Below, one piece after another: positions 61,001 to 64,000 of a DNA stretch of 64,000 nucleotides (position 1 is the first letter of the stretch; every line of letters begins with the position of its first letter). The notes beneath the pieces were generated by a model, which was not told the DNA's origin, did not search any database, and saw nothing but the letters and a program-made list of their open reading frames with translations. Made by a program: the position numbers and the translations under genes. The DNA is from JAGPUQ01 sp050250395 (GTDB taxonomy: Bacteria; Pseudomonadota; Gammaproteobacteria; Pseudomonadales; Porticoccaceae), in NCBI GenBank assembly GCA_050250395.1, contig JBFWOQ010000012.1:1-64000 (forward strand), read 5' to 3'.

Positions 61001-61921
61001 TCAGTTCGGCGTGGGCGTGGGCGGGTGCGGTCCCGTTGCCGGATCTGCCGCGGCGCCGGGCGGGGTCGCCAGCAGCGCCGCGCGCAAGGCACTGAGTTTG
61101 GCCTTCAGGGTGCGAATGTGCGCAGGCCCCGCGCGCAGCAACTGTTTACGCGCTGCCGACAGTCGTTCCAGTTCGGGCTCCGCATAGGTATAGGCCACGG
61201 ATTCCTGCGCCAGCGCCGGCGGTTCGGCGAGTTCCGGAGTCCCCAGCAGGTGATCGATGGCGCCAAGTAGTGCGGTGTCCAATTGCTCCGGCGGCTGCCC
61301 GAGTTCGCCATACGCGGCTTCCAGCAAGGGACGGTAGCGCTGGAAAAACTCGGTCAATGCAGTCACATCCACGCCATCCAGCAGGCCGACCACGGGGTTG
61401 TAGCGGACGTAGTTGCGTGGACTCACATAAGTGTGGCCATCGCGCACGTCTACCTGAAAACCTCCGGCCGGGGGTGTCAGTGACAGCGTTTCCGGCGTGA
61501 ATTCGCCCTGGGCAACAGCGGCGATCAGCATGGCGATGCGTTGCAGCAGATTCTCCTGCTTGAGCCAGGCTGCCAGAGGACCATCGCCGAGCAGCGCGCG
61601 CAGACGCTCCCTCACTTCGGTGTCGCTGTCCTCCAGCCCGGGCAAGGCGGTCTGGAGTGCCGGCGCTTCCGGAATCTGGGTCGGCACCGATTGCGCCGTT
61701 GCCTGGGCGTCGGGCATCCCGGACGTGGCATCGGGCGTTGGCGGCACAGCGGGTGCGGGCTGTGGCGTTTCTTCGGGTGGAGCCGGTGACGTCAGGGGCG
61801 GGGTAGATGTGCCGAAAAACAGGAAATACGCGCCGACGCCCAGACCCAGCGCAACGGTCAGCATCGGCAATACCCGGGTCAGACCGGGTGGCGTACGGGT
61901 AGGCTCGAAGCGCTCGCTCAT
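61001..61921 (-). CDS. DUF3014-type membrane-anchored protein
   Basis: A 306-residue protein with one N-terminal helix (VLPMLTVALGLGVGAYFLFFG), a 60-residue Pro/Ala/Thr-rich linker, and a soluble domain (EVRERLRALLGDGPLAAWLK, YVRYNPVVGLLDGVD, FFQRYRPLLEAAYGELG) matching DUF3014, a family without known function. It overlaps the DUF3108 gene by ATGA and is cotranscribed with it. Likely periplasmic or membrane-facing. Convergent with dcd. Confidence 0.85.
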   Translation of the reverse strand: MSERFEPTRTPPGLTRVLPMLTVALGLGVGAYFLFFGTSTPPLTSPAPPEETPQPAPAVPPTPDATSGMPDAQATAQSVPTQIPEAPALQTALPGLEDSDTEVRERLRALLGDGPLAAWLKQENLLQRIAMLIAAVAQGEFTPETLSLTPPAGGFQVDVRDGHTYVSPRNYVRYNPVVGLLDGVDVTALTEFFQRYRPLLEAAYGELGQPPEQLDTALLGAIDHLLGTPELAEPPALAQESVAYTYAEPELERLSAARKQLLRAGPAHIRTLKAKLSALRAALLATPPGAAADPATGPHPPTPTPN

Positions 61922-62658
61922 TGGATCGCCGGTGCGGTGTTGGCGGCGGCTATCGGCGGGACGGCCAACTCGGTGAGCAGCAATTCGTAGCTATCCCCCC
62001 CTTCTTCCTGGCGCAGTTTCACCAGCTGGTAGCCCAGTGCGGGCGCCATCCAGAACAGCGTCTGCCGCTCGTTGTCGTCCCGCACTCGGCGTACGCGCAC
62101 TGCATCCAGGTTGCCGGTGGCGGTGGGGATGGTGTCGGTTCCCTCACTCTGGAAGGCATAGTGCTTGATCTTGCCGCGATCCATGACCTGGTACTCGAAA
62201 CTGGTTTTGCCGGCGATCAGGTCACGGCGCAACTGGACCTTATAGCTGACCGGTCCGAGATAGCCGGCTTGCAGCGGGATCTCGCGTGGCTCGCCGTCGC
62301 GCTGGTAGCGGGCGATGCCCTGGCCGCGGTCGATAGCTAATTGCTCGTCCCGTTTGCTGCCCAGGAAACTGCGTTGGTGACGGTATGCATCGATCAGAAT
62401 GGCACCGTCGGCGACGTGAAAGTCTTCCTGCTCATGAATCTCGCCAAGTGCATTGGCAGCGGCGGTCGCGACGCGATAACCCGCCGGGGTGGTTGTCAGA
62501 GTCTGCGTGATGACGACCGGAATGCCGTTGAAGCTGGCTTTGTAGGTCGCCGTATAGGGTTCGAACGCGGTCTCGCCCTGAACGTTCAGCGCCAGCAAAA
62601 GCAGCGCGGTCGCGAGCCAGGGTCGGTAATCGAATGCAGTGAGGCGGGCGTTGATCAT
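61918..62658 (-). CDS. DUF3108-type exported protein
   Basis: A 246-residue secreted protein: signal peptide (LATALLLLALNVQGETA) and a beta-rich domain (FEPYTATYKASFNGIPVVIT, YQRDGEPREIPLQAGYLG, SYKVQLRRDLIAGKTSFEYQ) of the DUF3108 family, related to lipoprotein-localisation-like beta folds. Such genes commonly follow purM-purN; here the gene lies 31 bases after purM. Role unknown. Confidence 0.85.
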   Translation of the reverse strand: MINARLTAFDYRPWLATALLLLALNVQGETAFEPYTATYKASFNGIPVVITQTLTTTPAGYRVATAAANALGEIHEQEDFHVADGAILIDAYRHQRSFLGSKRDEQLAIDRGQGIARYQRDGEPREIPLQAGYLGPVSYKVQLRRDLIAGKTSFEYQVMDRGKIKHYAFQSEGTDTIPTATGNLDAVRVRRVRDDNERQTLFWMAPALGYQLVKLRQEEGGDSYELLLTELAVPPIAAANTAPAIQ

Positions 62659-62689
62659 GGCGGCTTCGACGCCTCCGGCAAGAAAACGT

Positions 62690-63766
62690 TCAATGATCCG
62701 GCGTGCGGCTGCCGGTGAAGTGGACGGCGGCGTCGCCTTGCGCCGGCACGATGGTGCCCAGCACGAAAGGCTGTTCACCGCAGCCGGCGAGGATGTCGAG
62801 CGCGATGACGGCGATATCCGCGGGGACAACGATCACCATGCCGATGCCACAATTGAAAGTGCGGAACATTTCCCGCCACGGGATGTTTCCGCGCCGCTGC
62901 AACCACTCGAATACCGGTGGCGGTACCCAGGCGTCGGTATCGATCAGTGCCTGCGTGCCCGCGGGCAGTACCCGTGGGATGTTCTCGATCAGACCGCCGC
63001 CGGTGATGTGGGCGAGCGCGTGCACCGGTTGCAGTCGCACCAGTTCGCGTATCGATTTGACGTAAATGCGCGTGGGTGCGAGCAGCGCCTTGGCCAGACT
63101 TTCCGCGCCGGGACCCTCGCCGTCGATGAGCGTGCTCGCGGGATTCGCCCCGGTGCGCTCCAGAACCTTGCGGATCAGCGAATAACCGTTCGAGTGCGGG
63201 CCGCTGGAGGGCAGGCCGATCAGGGTATCGCCGGTGGCCACGGAACTGCCGTCGATCACATCGGCGGCTTCGACCACGCCCACGCAGAAGCCGGCGAGGT
63301 CGTAGTCCGCGCCCTGGTACATGCCGGGCATTTCGGCGGTTTCGCCACCCACCAGCGCACAGCCGGCGAGCTGGCAGCCGGCGCCGATGCCGGCGATCAC
63401 CCGCGCGGCGGTATCGACATCGAGCTTTCCGGTGGCGTAGTAATCCAGAAAAAACAGGGGTTCGGCACCGCATACCACCAGATCGTTGACGCACATGGCG
63501 ACGAGATCGATGCCGATGGTGTCGTGCTGGTCGAGCTCCATGGCCAGGCGCAGCTTGGTGCCGACACCGTCGGTGGCCGAAACCAGCAGCGGCTCGCGAT
63601 AACCGGCCGGCAGCCGGCACAGGGCGCTGAAGCCACCGAGCCCGGCCAGCACTTCGGGCCGGCGCGTGGCCTGTGCCACGGTCTTGATCCGGTCGACCAG
63701 GCGATTGCCGGCGTCGATATCGACACCGGCATCGCGATAGCTCAGCGGCACGGATTTGTCACTCAT
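62690..63766 (-). CDS. purM: Phosphoribosylformylglycinamidine cyclo-ligase
   Basis: AIR synthetase of purine synthesis: closes the imidazole ring of FGAM with ATP. 358 residues, family length. SYRDAGVDIDAGNRLV, LVSATDGVGTKLRLAM, DLVAMCVNDLVVCGAEPLFF, GGETAEMPGMY and ITGGGLIENIPRVLP are all diagnostic. purN, the usual next gene, is missing between it and DUF3108. The family 1 element copy F sits 32 bases upstream of the ATG. Confidence 0.96.
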   Translation of the reverse strand: MSDKSVPLSYRDAGVDIDAGNRLVDRIKTVAQATRRPEVLAGLGGFSALCRLPAGYREPLLVSATDGVGTKLRLAMELDQHDTIGIDLVAMCVNDLVVCGAEPLFFLDYYATGKLDVDTAARVIAGIGAGCQLAGCALVGGETAEMPGMYQGADYDLAGFCVGVVEAADVIDGSSVATGDTLIGLPSSGPHSNGYSLIRKVLERTGANPASTLIDGEGPGAESLAKALLAPTRIYVKSIRELVRLQPVHALAHITGGGLIENIPRVLPAGTQALIDTDAWVPPPVFEWLQRRGNIPWREMFRTFNCGIGMVIVVPADIAVIALDILAGCGEQPFVLGTIVPAQGDAAVHFTGSRTPDH

Positions 63767-63798
63767 GGATGCACATCCCCGTAAATGCGGCAGTTTAG

Positions 63799-63924
63799 CA
63801 GCTTGCTGAAAAACGTCGCGAGGCGCACGGCGCGCAGCGACCGAGACATATCAGCTAGACAGGAAAGGGGCCGAGCACCGCGCAACGAAGCAGATGGCTG
63901 CCGCAGCAGTTTTTCAACCAGCTG
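63799..63924 (-). repeat. Family 1 element, copy F (126 bp, 15-bp internal deletion)
   Basis: Same orientation as copy E and nearly identical to it. Flanked by TTAG on both sides (63795-63798, 63925-63928), a perfect YTAR duplication. Relative to copy E it lacks 15 bases (GGCCAGATGCGAGGC) lying between two GCGAGGCG repeats, as expected for a slippage deletion. Confidence 0.92.
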
Positions 63925-63946
63925 TTAGCCGGCCGTGCCGGCAAAG

Positions 63947-64000
63947 TCAGGGAGTGCCGGTTTTGGGTGCAGTGCCCGACAGCCAGACATTCGGGTGCTG
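63947..64000 (-). CDS. Possible C-terminal fragment of a gene cut by the right edge
   Basis: An 18-codon minus-strand frame enters from the right edge and ends in TGA at 63947-63949, reading QHPNVWLSGTAPKTGTP. It is too short to identify. In many gammaproteobacteria a membrane or DUF2066 gene lies upstream of purM, which makes a real gene plausible here. Confidence 0.25.
   Translation of the reverse strand, partial: QHPNVWLSGTAPKTGTP

Overview
The window reads as chromosome of a high-GC gammaproteobacterium. The evidence is gene content and order: dcd-mrp-metG-rnfABCDGE, and topA-lexA-nagZ-MTI phosphorylase, both as known from Pseudomonas-like genomes, plus rmf, oxyR, lexA with a CTG-N10-CAG box, class 2 pyrD and rlmKL. 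The accessory genes (AMP-dependent ligase, amidohydrolase, SMP-30-like protein, VOC proteins, DUF7064-type protein with two APH-like kinases) fit an environmental catabolic lineage of the Nevskiales/Immundisolibacter kind. That finer placement is a guess. I saw no rRNA, tRNA, CRISPR array, prophage or full-length insertion sequence.

Layout. 0-5.3 kb: arginine genes argF (cut by the left edge) and argD on the minus strand, then a divergent PP2C phosphatase/Ser-Thr kinase pair whose kinase carries an extracytoplasmic sensor and a HAMP domain, then a TauE/SafE exporter. 5.6-11.5 kb: thrH, pabB, rraA, a periplasmic TPR protein and a tyrosine-phosphatase-like protein; pabB lies between two direct copies of a short mobile element. 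11.7-15.7 kb: a four-gene run with a DUF7064-like protein, an unknown 189-residue protein and two tandem APH-fold kinases. 15.8-23.5 kb: pyrD, rmf, rlmKL, a thioredoxin-fold protein, a CNNM/CorC-type membrane protein, slt and a universal stress protein. 23.7-31.9 kb: topA, lexA with its SOS box, a LOG-family enzyme, nagZ, MTI phosphorylase, a YqaA-like membrane protein and an esterase-like protein.

32-44 kb is more accessory: a stand-alone M41-type protease domain, a VOC protein, a cold-shock protein, oxyR divergent from a rubrerythrin / heterodisulfide-reductase-like / DUF3501 operon, an AMP-dependent ligase, an SMP-30-like beta-propeller protein and an amidohydrolase. 44.7-50 kb: kup, two flavoproteins and arfB. 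50.3-63.8 kb: a VOC/hydroxyacid dehydrogenase pair, the rnfABCDGE operon, metG, mrp, dcd, DUF3014, DUF3108 and purM.

The strongest structural signal is a set of short non-coding elements of three sequence families. All are flanked by YTAR (mostly CTAG) target duplications, the pattern of IS5-group transposition. Family 1 has four 126-141 bp copies plus two remnants, family 2 one copy plus a possible remnant, family 3 one copy. One sits exactly on the stop codons shared by two convergent genes, and others lie about 30 bp upstream of pabB and purM. The strongest functional leads are the OxyR-linked rubrerythrin/Fe-S/DUF3501 operon, the twin-kinase operon at 11.7-15.7 kb, the HAMP-bearing Ser/Thr kinase, and the stand-alone M41 protein.
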